Below are positions 33,083-42,649 of a DNA stretch of 53,419 nucleotides, piece after piece. Both the position numbers and the translations under genes were made by a program. Under the pieces are notes generated by a model that was not told the origin of the DNA, did no database searches, and was given only the letters and a program-made list of their open reading frames with translations. Within the stretch, counting starts at the first letter, position 1; every line of letters begins with the position of its first letter. Where the stretch lies: assembly GCA_937915755.1 (NCBI GenBank), contig CALGGR010000004.1, forward strand, positions 1 to 53,419, written 5' to 3'. This DNA comes from an uncultured Fretibacterium sp. Its GTDB lineage: Bacteria > Synergistota > Synergistia > Synergistales > Aminobacteriaceae.

Positions 33083-35893
33083 TTACGCCACACCTGAATA
33101 TTCACTCAGGAATTTCGACGTATACCCCTTCCCGCTCTTCATGACTTCCTCAGGTGTCCCGGATGCTACGACACTTCCGCCCTCATCTCCGCCCTCAGGT
33201 CCCAAATCAACAATGTAATCCGCCGACATCAATACATCAAGATTGTGCTCGATGAATATCACAGTGCTTCCGTTGTCGACAATCCTGTGAACAATCTCAA
33301 GAAGTTTCTTAACGTCCGTGTAATAAAGCCCCGTCGTTGGCTCATCAAGAAGATAAAGCGTCTGGCCTCCGAATTTCTTTGAAAGCTCCTTCGACAGCTT
33401 AACCCTCTGAGCCTCACCGCCCGATAACGTCAACGCCGACTGTCCAAGCCCTATATACCCTAGCCCTGCATCGTGAATCAATTTCAGCTTCCCTGCAATC
33501 TTCGGAATATCACGGAAAAACTCCCCTGCCTCGTCAACCGTCATACTCAGAACGTCAGCGATATTCTTCCCCTTGAACTTGACCTCCAGCGTCTCATGAT
33601 TGTAACGAGTTCCGCCGCAAACCTCGCAGTCAGAATATATGTCGGGCAAGAACAGCATACTCGTCTTAACGCTCCCTGCACCTCCGCATGATTCACAGCG
33701 TCCTCCCTTTACGTTGAAGGAGAATCGCCCGGCATTCCAGCCCCTGATCCTAGACTCAGGAAGTCCGGCGAAGAACTCCCGAATCATCGTGAATACCCCA
33801 GTGTAAGTAGCAGGATTTGAGCGCGGTGTTCTTCCGATTGGGCTTTGGTCGACGAGAATGATATTCCTGAAATTTTCCGTGCCCTCGATAGCCTTGAATT
33901 TTCCCGGACGTTCACGAAAATCCCTGTCCATGATTCGACGCATTCCCCTATATACCACATCATAGAGCAGGCTGCTTTTACCCGACCCCGAAACTCCGCT
34001 GATGCATGTGAACACACCAACAGGGATTTCAACGTCAATATTCTTGAGATTGTGGTGTGATGCTCCGAGAACGTGAACCCAGCCTGATGGTTTCCGTCTT
34101 TCACCGCGCCTGACGATCCCCGTCTCCTCACCCCGAAGATACTTCCCTGTCTTTCCGTTTGAGTGCAAAACTTCGTCATAGCTTCCAGAATAGAGTATCT
34201 CGCCGCCATTCATTCCAGCTTCCGGGCCTAATTCGACAAGTTCGTCGGCTGCCTCCATCATCTCGCGGTCATGTTCAACAACCACCACAGTGTTGCCGAG
34301 TTCCTGTATCGACTTCAGGGAGCGTATCAGCTTCTCAGTGTCTCGCGGGTGAAGCCCGATCGTAGGTTCATCGAGGACGTATAGGACACCGCTTAGGTTC
34401 GAGCCTATCTGTGTCGCAAGCCTTATCCTCTGAGTCTCACCGCCTGAAAGCGTGTCAGCCCTTCGCAATAATGACAGATAACCAACACCAACATCGCAGA
34501 GAAATTCGAGCCTCTTTATGATTTCGGGGAGAACTTGTGCGACGATTGACGACTCCGACGCTGTGAGAGTTAGCGACTTCATTATGTTCACGAGCTTTTC
34601 AACGGGCATAACGAGAAAATCACCGATGCCGTAGCCCGAGACTTTGACGTTCAACGCCTCCTGCCTAAGCCTCAGGCCTTTGCATGTCTTGCAGATGTCC
34701 TCTTCCCTGTACTGCGCGACTTCCTCAGCGACATTCTCATTCTCCGCAAACCATTTCAGTTTTGCCTCAAGCCAGCCCACAACGCCCTCAAATCGTCCCA
34801 TGTAAGGCCGTGCGATTCCCTTCTCGTCGAAAATCATTGGCATCTTCTCATCGCCTGAACCGTTCCAGATGAAATCCTGAATTTCGGGGGCTAAATCCTT
34901 CCATGCGGGCGACAAATCCCAGCCGTGTTTTTCCGCAAACATGTTGAGCTTCGTTATGGAGTAAGGCTTCGACTTCCACGGGATTATTGCACCGTCAAGA
35001 ACTGAGCGTTCGGGGTCTATTGCGAGTTCGCGGGAGAAGTGTTCATGGCTTCCGAGACCTCCGCAGTCAGGGCACGCACCGGCGGGGTTGTTGAACGAGA
35101 ATAATCGCGGCTCAATCTCCGGCATTCCGATCTCGCAGTCAGGGCAGGAATAATTCTCGGTCATCGTGTACTCATCATAGCCCTCTGCGTGAATCATCAC
35201 GTAGCCCCCTGAGAGTTTCAATGCTGACTCTACGCTCTCTGCGATTCTTGTGCGTTTGTCGGCTGAAATTTTGAGACGGTCAACAACTACTTCGATGTTG
35301 TGGCGTTTGTTCTTGTCCAACGTGATCTCTTCCTCAAGATAGTATGTAGTCCCGTCAACTCTTGCGCGCGTGTAGCCCTTCTCCCTAGTCTGGCTGAATA
35401 AATTTCTGAACTCTCCCTTTTTGCCCTTGACGAGCGGTGAGAATATTTCAGCCTTCAATCCGTCCTCATGCTCAAGAATGTAGCCTAAAATTTCGTCGAT
35501 AGAATGACGCTGAACAGGCTTTCCACATTTTGGACAGTGAGGTATTCCAATTCGCCCGAAAAGTAAGCGGAAGTAGTCGTAAATTTCTGTTACAGTTCCG
35601 ACGGTTGAGCGCGGATTGTGGCCTGTACCTTTCTGCTCGATTGATATTGCCGGCGAAAGCCCCGAAATTTCATCAGCGTCCGGCTTCTTCTGAACTCCCA
35701 AAAATTGACGCGCATATGCCGATAACGACTCGACGTACCTCCTCTGACCTTCAGCGTAAAGAGTGTCGAATGCAAGCGATGATTTTCCCGAACCCGAAGG
35801 CCCTGTTATTACGGTGAACTTTCCGCGCTTAATGTCGATGTTGATATTCTTGAGATTGTGTTCGCGTGCGCCCCTGATTGAAATTGCGTCCAT
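33083..35893 (-). CDS. uvrA: excinuclease ABC subunit A
   Basis: Damage-sensing ATPase of nucleotide excision repair, working with UvrB and UvrC. The best start is ATG at 35893 (MDAISIRGAREHNLKNI), behind AGGAAGGG, giving 936 residues; an in-frame ATG at 35926 adds 11 poorly matched residues. Two ABC modules are seen: the first P-loop GPSGSGKSSLAFDTLYAEGQ near residue 32 and the second GVSGSGKSSLLYDVVYRG, with paired signature motifs LSGGETQRIRLATQIG and LSGGEAQRVKLSKELS. Zinc-binding CxxC pairs occur (CPKCGKPVQ, CESCGGAG, CEVCGG). A palindrome lies in the shared promoter region with the TerA-like gene. Confidence 0.97.
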   Translation of the reverse strand: MDAISIRGAREHNLKNINIDIKRGKFTVITGPSGSGKSSLAFDTLYAEGQRRYVESLSAYARQFLGVQKKPDADEISGLSPAISIEQKGTGHNPRSTVGTVTEIYDYFRLLFGRIGIPHCPKCGKPVQRHSIDEILGYILEHEDGLKAEIFSPLVKGKKGEFRNLFSQTREKGYTRARVDGTTYYLEEEITLDKNKRHNIEVVVDRLKISADKRTRIAESVESALKLSGGYVMIHAEGYDEYTMTENYSCPDCEIGMPEIEPRLFSFNNPAGACPDCGGLGSHEHFSRELAIDPERSVLDGAIIPWKSKPYSITKLNMFAEKHGWDLSPAWKDLAPEIQDFIWNGSGDEKMPMIFDEKGIARPYMGRFEGVVGWLEAKLKWFAENENVAEEVAQYREEDICKTCKGLRLRQEALNVKVSGYGIGDFLVMPVEKLVNIMKSLTLTASESSIVAQVLPEIIKRLEFLCDVGVGYLSLLRRADTLSGGETQRIRLATQIGSNLSGVLYVLDEPTIGLHPRDTEKLIRSLKSIQELGNTVVVVEHDREMMEAADELVELGPEAGMNGGEILYSGSYDEVLHSNGKTGKYLRGEETGIVRRGERRKPSGWVHVLGASHHNLKNIDVEIPVGVFTCISGVSGSGKSSLLYDVVYRGMRRIMDRDFRERPGKFKAIEGTENFRNIILVDQSPIGRTPRSNPATYTGVFTMIREFFAGLPESRIRGWNAGRFSFNVKGGRCESCGGAGSVKTSMLFLPDIYSDCEVCGGTRYNHETLEVKFKGKNIADVLSMTVDEAGEFFRDIPKIAGKLKLIHDAGLGYIGLGQSALTLSGGEAQRVKLSKELSKKFGGQTLYLLDEPTTGLYYTDVKKLLEIVHRIVDNGSTVIFIEHNLDVLMSADYIVDLGPEGGDEGGSVVASGTPEEVMKSGKGYTSKFLSEYSGVA

Positions 35894-35910
35894 AAATATT
35901 TTTCCCTTCC

Positions 35911-35925
35911 TGTATACTTTATACA
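35911..35925. promoter_or_regulatory. inverted repeat TGTATA-N3-TATACA between uvrA and the TerA-like gene
   Basis: A perfect 6-bp inverted repeat with a 3-base centre (CTT) lies 17 bases from the uvrA start and 26 bases from the divergent ATG. It overlaps plausible -10 boxes (TATAAT-like ATATAA on the plus strand). A repressor, perhaps the SOS repressor of this phylum, could act on both genes. Confidence 0.5.
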
Positions 35926-35951
35926 TATAATTTTAGCAGGGGTGAAAATTC

Positions 35952-37076
35952 ATGACGGAAATGGTACGAGGTTACAGAGGAAGGATTAACGCAGACGCGA
36001 TTACCGTTGACATGAAGATTTCGGGAGCGGCAGTGTATGACTTTTCATGCTTTGGTGTTGACGCGGGCGACAGGCTTTCAGATGACCGCTACATGGTGTT
36101 CTACAATCAAACGCAATCTCCGAACGGCGAAATCAAATACACACCTTCGGAGGGCGGGGTGAGTTTCGATGTTTCACTCTCAGGATTGCCTCAGTCAATC
36201 GCAAAATTGGTGTTCACGGCGAGCATTGACGGCGATGGAACGATGGGGCAGATTTCATCTCACACTCTCAGAATTTCGGGAGGCGGTGAGGATTTGACCA
36301 TGACGTTGAACGGTAGCGACTTCGAGAATGAACGGGCGATAATAAGCGTTGAGATTTACAGGAAGGACGGCTGGAGGGTCAATGCTATAGCGTCAGGCTT
36401 CAACGGCGGACTTCGTGAACTCCTGAAACATTACGGAGGCGAGGAGATGACGGATAACCCCGCACCAGCTCCGAAACCTGTAATCCTCACAAAAGGCCAG
36501 AAAGTAAGCCTTGAGAAGAAACCCTCAATGTCGGGCGAAATAATCATCAATCTCAACTGGAATCGCGGCAACGAACGCAAACGTTTGATGTCGGTGTTCT
36601 CGAAGAAAGAGGGAGCGATTGACCTCGATTTGGGCTGCCTGTACGAGATGAAGGACGGACGTAAAGGATCTGTTCAGGCACTCGGCGGAAACTTCGGGAA
36701 CTTGGAGGCATTCCCGTACATTGCGCTTGATGCTGACGACAGGACGGGCGACACTGCGGGCGGTGAGAATTTGAGGGTGAACGGTTCTGAGATTTCGCGC
36801 TTCAAGAGGATACTGGTCTACACATTCATATACGAAGGGATTGCGAACTGGCAGGACGCTGACGGAAAGGCCACCGTGAAATGTCCCGGCAACCCCGACA
36901 TTATCGTGAAGATGGACGAATACAACACATCGGAAATAATGTGTGCGATTGCTATGCTTGAGAACGTGAACGACAACACATTCAGCGTTGAGAAGCTCGT
37001 GAGATTCTTCAGCGGTCATTCAGAGATGGACAGTGCATACAACTGGGGATTACGCTGGGTTAAAGGAAGGAAATAA
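35952..37076 (+). CDS. TerA/TerD-family stress protein
   Basis: A 374-residue protein with two parts. Residues 1-160 form a TerD domain (GVDAGDRLSDDRYMVFYNQ is the usual calcium-binding stretch; FNGGLRELLKHYGGE ends it). Residues about 185-374 form a TerA-like domain with VSLEKK, INLNWN, IDLDLGCLYEMKDGRKGSVQALG and ISRFKRILVYTFIYEGI. That matches the TerA architecture. Genes of this family belong to tellurite, colicin and phage-resistance ter clusters, but here it stands alone. AGGGGTGA precedes the ATG. It is divergent from uvrA. Confidence 0.88.
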   Translation: MTEMVRGYRGRINADAITVDMKISGAAVYDFSCFGVDAGDRLSDDRYMVFYNQTQSPNGEIKYTPSEGGVSFDVSLSGLPQSIAKLVFTASIDGDGTMGQISSHTLRISGGGEDLTMTLNGSDFENERAIISVEIYRKDGWRVNAIASGFNGGLRELLKHYGGEEMTDNPAPAPKPVILTKGQKVSLEKKPSMSGEIIINLNWNRGNERKRLMSVFSKKEGAIDLDLGCLYEMKDGRKGSVQALGGNFGNLEAFPYIALDADDRTGDTAGGENLRVNGSEISRFKRILVYTFIYEGIANWQDADGKATVKCPGNPDIIVKMDEYNTSEIMCAIAMLENVNDNTFSVEKLVRFFSGHSEMDSAYNWGLRWVKGRK

Positions 37077-37082
37077 AAAGAG

Positions 37083-37104
37083 CCTCCCCTGCGAAAAGGG
37101 GAGG
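37083..37104 (-). terminator. terminator of the flavodoxin gene
   Basis: CCTCCCCT (37083-37090) and AGGGGAGG (37097-37104) form a perfect 8-bp stem. On the minus strand it is followed by CTCTTTTTA, so it belongs to the minus transcript. Confidence 0.8.
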
Positions 37105-37118
37105 TATCCTCGAATGCT

Positions 37119-37538
37119 TTACGCCAACTTTGCCCCGAAAGCCTTGCACTCCTCCGTAGCATCATCGTCGGGTTCAAGGTGAGCTTTGACCGTTGCGATA
37201 ACGTCAGCACCAGCCTCCTTGCAGCGATCCTCCCAAGTCCTCAGCCACTCGCCATCGCCCCAATCGTATGATCCGAAGAGAGCGACCTTCTTTCCACCGA
37301 GACTTCCTGCAGCGTCCGAGAAGAACGGTTCCATTTCTGCCTCTTCAAGAACTTCCGCGCCCATTGCCGGCGAACCGAACGCCACAACGTCATAGCCAGC
37401 AAGTTCCGCGACTGATGCCTCGCCGACTGTCTTGCATGTTACGTCAGCCCCCGCAGCCTTTGCCGAATCAGCGATGATGTTCGCCATCTTCTCGGTGTTT
37501 CCTGTTGTTGTTACGTAGACGATTAAAACTTTTGCCAT
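37119..37538 (-). CDS. flavodoxin
   Basis: A small FMN-binding electron carrier, 139 residues. The ATG at 37538 (MAKVLIVYVTTTGNTEKMA) is preceded by GGAGGA and overlaps the previous stop as TAATG. The phosphate-binding loop TTTGNTE is at residues 10-16, and FGSYDWGDGEWLRTWE is the second flavin loop. It is translationally coupled to a DUF3793 protein. Confidence 0.93.
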   Translation of the reverse strand: MAKVLIVYVTTTGNTEKMANIIADSAKAAGADVTCKTVGEASVAELAGYDVVAFGSPAMGAEVLEEAEMEPFFSDAAGSLGGKKVALFGSYDWGDGEWLRTWEDRCKEAGADVIATVKAHLEPDDDATEECKAFGAKLA

Positions 37539-38167
37539 TATGATTTTCCTCCAGAATTTATTTTTGCAGAACGCTCTGCCATTATGAGCAAAGCAGCTTC
37601 GCACTCAGCCTTTCTGTACTCACTGAATATCCTTCTTGCCTCGTCGGGATTCCCGTAGACCTTCCAATAGCCGGGACACGCAAGATTTTTTGCGCTTCTG
37701 TCCTCCATGAAGCCCTTGACATCATCGGGAGGATAATCGAGGAAAAGCCCAATCTCATGCGGGAAGCTGTGTGAGAATTTCCTTTTGAGGCATTCGAGGC
37801 ACGCATCGACATCATGAAGAGGGTAGCCGTGAGATTTCAGGATGCAGCAAGCCTTGTCACAGCCAAGAGCCTTAGCTAGGAGTTCACGCCTGTATATGAG
37901 AACGAGGGCGTTGTCGTTTCCTGAATGTTCGCCCAGGAAAATCCATTTAAGCCCGAAAGGTTCAAGCCATTCATCAGCGTGATGCCTCCATAATTCTCGA
38001 ATATTCTCGCCTTTCCTGCGCCTGAAATTTATCAGAGAGGACGCTTTTATTCCCTTTATAGTTGGAGCACAAAAACAATACAGCATTCCTCTTATGAAAT
38101 TTTCAGTGTCAGCTGTCTTCATATATCTCATGAATTTATTGATAATCTTTGCGTTTTTCTCTGTCAT
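37538..38167 (-). CDS. DUF3793 family protein
   Basis: A 209-residue cytoplasmic protein of unknown function. The motif LLYRREL-like LVLIYRRELLAKAL, then HEIGLFLDYPPDDVKGFM and CPGYWKVYGNPDEARRIFSEYRK, is typical of DUF3793. It contains several cysteines (CCILK, CLECLKRK). It commonly neighbours flavodoxin in anaerobes, and here the two genes overlap by one base. A redox or iron-linked role is inference from the pairing. Confidence 0.85.
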   Translation of the reverse strand: MTEKNAKIINKFMRYMKTADTENFIRGMLYCFCAPTIKGIKASSLINFRRRKGENIRELWRHHADEWLEPFGLKWIFLGEHSGNDNALVLIYRRELLAKALGCDKACCILKSHGYPLHDVDACLECLKRKFSHSFPHEIGLFLDYPPDDVKGFMEDRSAKNLACPGYWKVYGNPDEARRIFSEYRKAECEAALLIMAERSAKINSGGKS

Positions 38168-38384
38168 TCTTCTTTGCCGTGAGTATAATTTTTGTTTGAT
38201 GATACAAAGTTATAATATATTCTTGTTTTTGTCAAGTATTCTTGTGTATTTTGGTAAACTTATCAACAAGCGGCATAAACCCCTTAGTTTTAGCTATGGG
38301 CTTTCTGGCTGTTTCTTGGTAAAGAAATTGTGATAATATTCACAGAATTATTGGCATAACATTTTTAAGGAGGCATAAATTTTA

Positions 38385-41183
38385 ATGGAAGCGAAAGATT
38401 ACAAAGACACTCTGAATCTTCCCGTAACAGATTTCCCAATGAGAGCCAATCTCGCAAAACGTGAACCATCATTCCTGGAGTTCTGGCACTCACATGACAT
38501 CTATCACAAAGCTCTCCATGCCCGTGAGCATTCGTCCGAAAAGTTCCAGCTTCATGACGGACCGCCTTATGCAAACGGCGACATTCATATCGGTACGGCG
38601 TTCAACAAAATCCTCAAGGACTTCATCGTCAAAGCAAAGACAATGACAGGACGTTATACCCCTTACGTTCCAGGCTGGGACACTCACGGTCTGCCCATCG
38701 AGTTACGTTCACTCAAAGACGGCGGACTCTCAAAGCTCGGTACAGGCGTTGACCCCGTAGAGCTTCGCGCAAAATGCAGGGAGACAGCGTTACATTACCT
38801 CAATGTTCAGCGCGAGGAGTTCAAGAGACTCGGAGTTCTCGGTGAATGGGATCACCCTTACATCACCCTTGACCCAGAGTACGAACATCTTGAGCTTCAC
38901 GCTTTCGCTGACATGGTTGAGAAGGGACTTATATATCGCGGATTGAAGCCCGTATTCTGGTGCACTGACTGCCAGACTGCACTTGCCGCCGGAGAAATCG
39001 AGTACTGGGACGAGGACAGCCCTTCGGTTTACGTTGCCTATCCATTGCCGGAAGCAGGTCAGAAATTCCCGGAGCTTGCAGGACGCGACACATACATCGT
39101 TATATGGACGACTACCCCGTGGACCCTCCCGTCAAGCGCAGGAGTAGCAGTTCACCCGCGATACGATTACGGGTTCTATGAGTGCAATGGAAAGGTCTAT
39201 GCTTTCGCGTGCGAGCTTAAAGGCGAAATCGAGAAGAACACCGGCCTGACGTTCAGCGACGCAATACTCATCGTCAAGGGCGCGGACTTGGAGAGAATGA
39301 AGCCCCTTCACCCGTTCTATGAGCATGAAATTCTCGCTGTCCTTGCTGATTATGTTGAGCTTGAGACGGGAACGGGCTGCGTACACACTTCTCCCGGTCA
39401 TGGTGTTGAAGACTACGAGACGGGCGTGCGCTACGGCCTCAAAGTCTACAGCTCCGTTGACCACGCAGGGAAATTCGACAAGGATTTGCCGATTGTCGGA
39501 GGAATGTCTCTCGATGAAGGCGGAAAGAAAGCAATCGAACTTATCCGCGAGAAGGGCAGGCTCTTGGGCTTCGGGAAAATCTCTCACAGCTACCCTCATT
39601 GCTGGCGATGCAAGAGGCCGGTAATATTCCGCGCAACGGATCAGTGGTTCATCAACGTCAAGCAGTTCCGCGACGAGGCATTGAGGATCATCGACAACGA
39701 GGTGAAATGGATTCCTGACTGGGGACGCGACAGAATATACAACATGGTAAGCTCACGTTCCGACTGGTGCATCTCACGCCAAAGAGTTTGGGGAATTCCT
39801 GTCCCCGCAATTCGATGCAAGGACTGCGGAAGTTTCACGCTCACTCCCGACCGTATCAGAATGCTCGCCGAGAAGGTCAAAACTTCACCCGACGGGACAT
39901 CAATATGGTGGCGCGAGAGTCTGGAGTCATTGTTCGGCGAAAAGGCCTGCTGCGACAAATGCGGCTCTCATAACGTCGATAAGGACAGCAACATTCTCGA
40001 TGTATGGTTCGACTCCGGCGTTTCTCACATGTCGGTGCTCAACGAGAAATTCGGGCTTACATGGCCGTGCGATATGTACCTTGAGGGAAGCGACCAGCAT
40101 CGCGGATGGTTCCAATCGTCATTGCTCACAGCGACAGCCATAAAGGGACGCGCTCCGTATGCACAAGTCCTGACACACGGCTTCACTCTTGACGGAAAGG
40201 GCAGGAAGATGTCGAAGTCTCTCGGAAACACGATAGCACCCGCCGACATATGCAACGAGTTCGGGGCTGACATTTTGAGATTGTGGGTAGCGTCAACGGA
40301 TTACAGGAACGACGTGCGTATCTCCAAAGACATTCTTAAGACGTTATCCGAGACATACAGGCGTATCCGCAACACAGCGCGCTTCCTTCTCGGAAACCTT
40401 CACGACTTCAAGCCGGAGAATGCACTTCCGTATGAGTCGCTCCTCTCGATGGACAAGTGGATACTCGACAGGCTTCACAGGATTATTGCGAGGGTACGTG
40501 ATGCTCTTGAGGAGTACGAGTTCCATGTGCCTGTGTCATTGATACACTCGTTCTGCGTGAATGAGCTTTCGGCGTTCTACCTTGACATCAGCAAGGACAG
40601 GCTTTACGTCGAGGCAAAGGACTCACTCACTCGTCGTAGCGCACAGACGGCCATGTACGAGATTCTTTCGTGCCTTACGAGAATGATTGCGCCATTGCTG
40701 AGTTTCACAGCTGAAGAGATATGGCAGGAGATGAGGAAGACTGACCCGTCATTGCCTGAGAGCGTGTTCCTCTCGGACTTCCCGGAACAGGACGCAACAC
40801 GCCTGAATGACTCTCTCAACTCGACATGGGCTGAGGCAGTAACATTGAAAGGTGCTGTGAGCCGAATGCTTGAGACGATGAGGGCTGCGAAGACAATCGG
40901 GACATCGCTTGAGGCAGCAGTGCAGGTGAAACGTTCAGAGGGCCTCGCGGAAATCGAGAAGGCATTTAGCCCTGAGGAGCTTGCTGACATAGTGATAGTG
41001 TCAAAATTCGAGTGGGCTGACGAGCTTACGCTGCCTAATGTGTTCCACGATGATGACACGGGAATGGATATTGCCGGAGGATTTACGCCCGGCGAGAAGT
41101 GCCCGCGATGCTGGAAGTACGACGAACACCCGAACAGTAACGGACTCTGCAAGAGATGCGCTTACGTCATGAATGAAGAATAG
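38385..41183 (+). CDS. ileS: isoleucyl-tRNA synthetase
   Basis: Charges tRNA-Ile. The 932 residues carry the HIGH-type motif in PPYANGDIHIGTAFNK, the editing domain with TTPWTLPSSAGVAVHP and the KMSKS loop in GRKMSKSLGNT. The C-terminal zinc ribbon has C-x2-C and C-x2-C in CPRCWKYDEH and CKRCAYVM. AAGGAGG precedes the ATG. The 217-base upstream region is very A/T-rich and contains GTGATAATAT, a possible extended -10 box, but no tRNA-like (T-box) leader that I can recognise. Confidence 0.97.
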   Translation: MEAKDYKDTLNLPVTDFPMRANLAKREPSFLEFWHSHDIYHKALHAREHSSEKFQLHDGPPYANGDIHIGTAFNKILKDFIVKAKTMTGRYTPYVPGWDTHGLPIELRSLKDGGLSKLGTGVDPVELRAKCRETALHYLNVQREEFKRLGVLGEWDHPYITLDPEYEHLELHAFADMVEKGLIYRGLKPVFWCTDCQTALAAGEIEYWDEDSPSVYVAYPLPEAGQKFPELAGRDTYIVIWTTTPWTLPSSAGVAVHPRYDYGFYECNGKVYAFACELKGEIEKNTGLTFSDAILIVKGADLERMKPLHPFYEHEILAVLADYVELETGTGCVHTSPGHGVEDYETGVRYGLKVYSSVDHAGKFDKDLPIVGGMSLDEGGKKAIELIREKGRLLGFGKISHSYPHCWRCKRPVIFRATDQWFINVKQFRDEALRIIDNEVKWIPDWGRDRIYNMVSSRSDWCISRQRVWGIPVPAIRCKDCGSFTLTPDRIRMLAEKVKTSPDGTSIWWRESLESLFGEKACCDKCGSHNVDKDSNILDVWFDSGVSHMSVLNEKFGLTWPCDMYLEGSDQHRGWFQSSLLTATAIKGRAPYAQVLTHGFTLDGKGRKMSKSLGNTIAPADICNEFGADILRLWVASTDYRNDVRISKDILKTLSETYRRIRNTARFLLGNLHDFKPENALPYESLLSMDKWILDRLHRIIARVRDALEEYEFHVPVSLIHSFCVNELSAFYLDISKDRLYVEAKDSLTRRSAQTAMYEILSCLTRMIAPLLSFTAEEIWQEMRKTDPSLPESVFLSDFPEQDATRLNDSLNSTWAEAVTLKGAVSRMLETMRAAKTIGTSLEAAVQVKRSEGLAEIEKAFSPEELADIVIVSKFEWADELTLPNVFHDDDTGMDIAGGFTPGEKCPRCWKYDEHPNSNGLCKRCAYVMNEE

Positions 41184-41189
41184 AAATCG

Positions 41190-41223
41190 GCCTCCCTGTT
41201 AAGAGCGGGGAGGCAAATTTTTT
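41190..41223 (+). terminator. terminator between ileS and convergent pfkA
   Basis: GCCTCCC (41190-41196) pairs with GGGAGGC (41208-41214), followed by AAATTTTTT. Confidence 0.87.
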
Positions 41224-41227
41224 CGGC

Positions 41228-42217
41228 TTACTTGAAAACGCCCGGTGCTGAAATCGCTTCAAGAATCTCGTAGCGAATCATCGGAAGATTCTTCTTCATG
41301 GCCAGAGCTTCCTCAATGGGAATTTCCTTGATGCTTCCTTCCTGAGTGCATATGACGCTCCCTGACCTTCCTTCAGCGAAAGCTCTCACAGCCCAGTAGC
41401 CCATTCTCGTGGCAGTCTCGCGGTCTCTTCCCGTAGGTGCGCCGCCTCTCTGAATATGTCCGAGAACCGTAACACGCGGATCGAGTCCCAGTGCCTCATG
41501 AATCTTGTGGCCAATGTCGATTGCACTCCCTGCACCCTCAGCGACGACGACTGTGAAATGTGTTGACCCTGAGAGTCGGGCATTCTGGATTTTCTTCACG
41601 ACATCCTCCTCGAAGTCAACCTCATGTTCCGGGATTAACACGCAAGTTGCACCGACAGCGATTCCTACGTAGAGCGCGAGGAATCCGGCGTGTCTTCCCA
41701 TGACCTCAACGACTGAGCATCGTTCATGGGACTGCATTGTGTCGCGTAGTTTGTCGATACACTCAATGGCTGTGTTGCAGGCCGAGTCAAAGCCGATAGT
41801 GTAGTTCGAGCAGCCTATGTCATTGTCGATTGTCGCGGGGATTCCCATAACAGGCACTCCGAGTCTTGAAAGCTCAAGCGCGCCCTTGAAAGTTCCGTCT
41901 CCTCCGATTGCTACTACTCCGTCAAGGCCGAGCATCTTGCATGTTCCGACAGCTTTCTCACGGCCCTTCTCGGTCATGAACTCCTCGCTTCTCGCGGTGT
42001 AGAGTATCGTGCCTCCGCGCCCGAGAATGTGAGTTACAGCTTCGTTGTTGAGGATAATGAAATCGCTGTTGATGAGTCCCTGCCATCCCCTGCGGATTCC
42101 TATACACTCCATTCCGAAGTGCATTGCCGATTTTGCGACTGCGCGGACTGCTGCGTTCATTCCTGGAGCATCTCCGCCCGATGTAAGAACTCCTATGCGT
42201 TTGATTTTCTTGTCCAC
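41228..42217 (-). CDS. pfkA: ATP-dependent 6-phosphofructokinase
   Basis: Phosphorylates fructose 6-phosphate, the committed step of glycolysis. The 329 residues include GGDAPGMNAAVRA, the ATP loop GGDGTFKGALELS, the catalytic motif TIDNDI, and VEVMGRHAGFLAL. The G in GGDGT after the signature aspartate favours ATP over pyrophosphate as phosphoryl donor. The start is GTG at 42217, with GGAG eight bases upstream. Confidence 0.95.
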   Translation of the reverse strand: MDKKIKRIGVLTSGGDAPGMNAAVRAVAKSAMHFGMECIGIRRGWQGLINSDFIILNNEAVTHILGRGGTILYTARSEEFMTEKGREKAVGTCKMLGLDGVVAIGGDGTFKGALELSRLGVPVMGIPATIDNDIGCSNYTIGFDSACNTAIECIDKLRDTMQSHERCSVVEVMGRHAGFLALYVGIAVGATCVLIPEHEVDFEEDVVKKIQNARLSGSTHFTVVVAEGAGSAIDIGHKIHEALGLDPRVTVLGHIQRGGAPTGRDRETATRMGYWAVRAFAEGRSGSVICTQEGSIKEIPIEEALAMKKNLPMIRYEILEAISAPGVFK

Positions 42218-42369
42218 TTTAATGTCTCCTTTTCTTAGGGATTGTCATAATGATACCATGCAGAAGAAAATGTGCTATTATATTGTCGCTTACACTCGAG
42301 GCTCAGAACATTGCTCACTGGATTGGCTTTGTCCCGGGCTTTGAAGTATGAATACAGGAGGTTATTCCA

Positions 42370-42636
42370 TTGATCCAGAAAGACAAGAAGCAGTCAGTAA
42401 TCGCAGAGTACAAGACTCACGACACCGACACAGGTTCACCCGAAGTTCAGGTAGCAATCCTCACCGAGAGAATCAGAGAACTCACCGAGCACCTCAAAGT
42501 CCACAAGAAAGACTTCCATTCGAGGCGCGGACTTCTCAAGATGGTAGGTTCAAGGCGAAGGCTTCTCCGCTACCTCATGAACAAAGACTTCAACCGCTAC
42601 CGTTCACTCATCGAACGCTTAGGTCTCAGGCACTAG
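42370..42636 (+). CDS. rpsO: 30S ribosomal protein S15
   Basis: Binds the central domain of 16S rRNA. The 88 residues show HDTDTGSPEVQVAILTERI and the conserved DFHSRRGLLKMVGSRRRLLRYL. The start is TTG at 42370, directly behind AGGAGGT. The leader from about 42290 contains TGC-TATTAT, an extended -10 box. S15 represses its own mRNA in several bacteria; I cannot confirm a binding fold here. Confidence 0.97.
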   Translation: MIQKDKKQSVIAEYKTHDTDTGSPEVQVAILTERIRELTEHLKVHKKDFHSRRGLLKMVGSRRRLLRYLMNKDFNRYRSLIERLGLRH

Positions 42637-42649
42637 GAGGAATATCGAC

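Noticed and set aside
18739..38209. Shared 15-mer TTTGATGATACAAAG before secA (18739-18753) and in the ileS/DUF3793 gap (38195-38209)
   Set aside because: A 15-base match between two places in 53 kb is expected about once by chance, and the two contexts differ.
38094..38333. Plus-strand open frame of 79 codons before ileS
   Set aside because: It overlaps the DUF3793 start, has no ribosome site and is a hydrophobic artefact of A/T-rich DNA.
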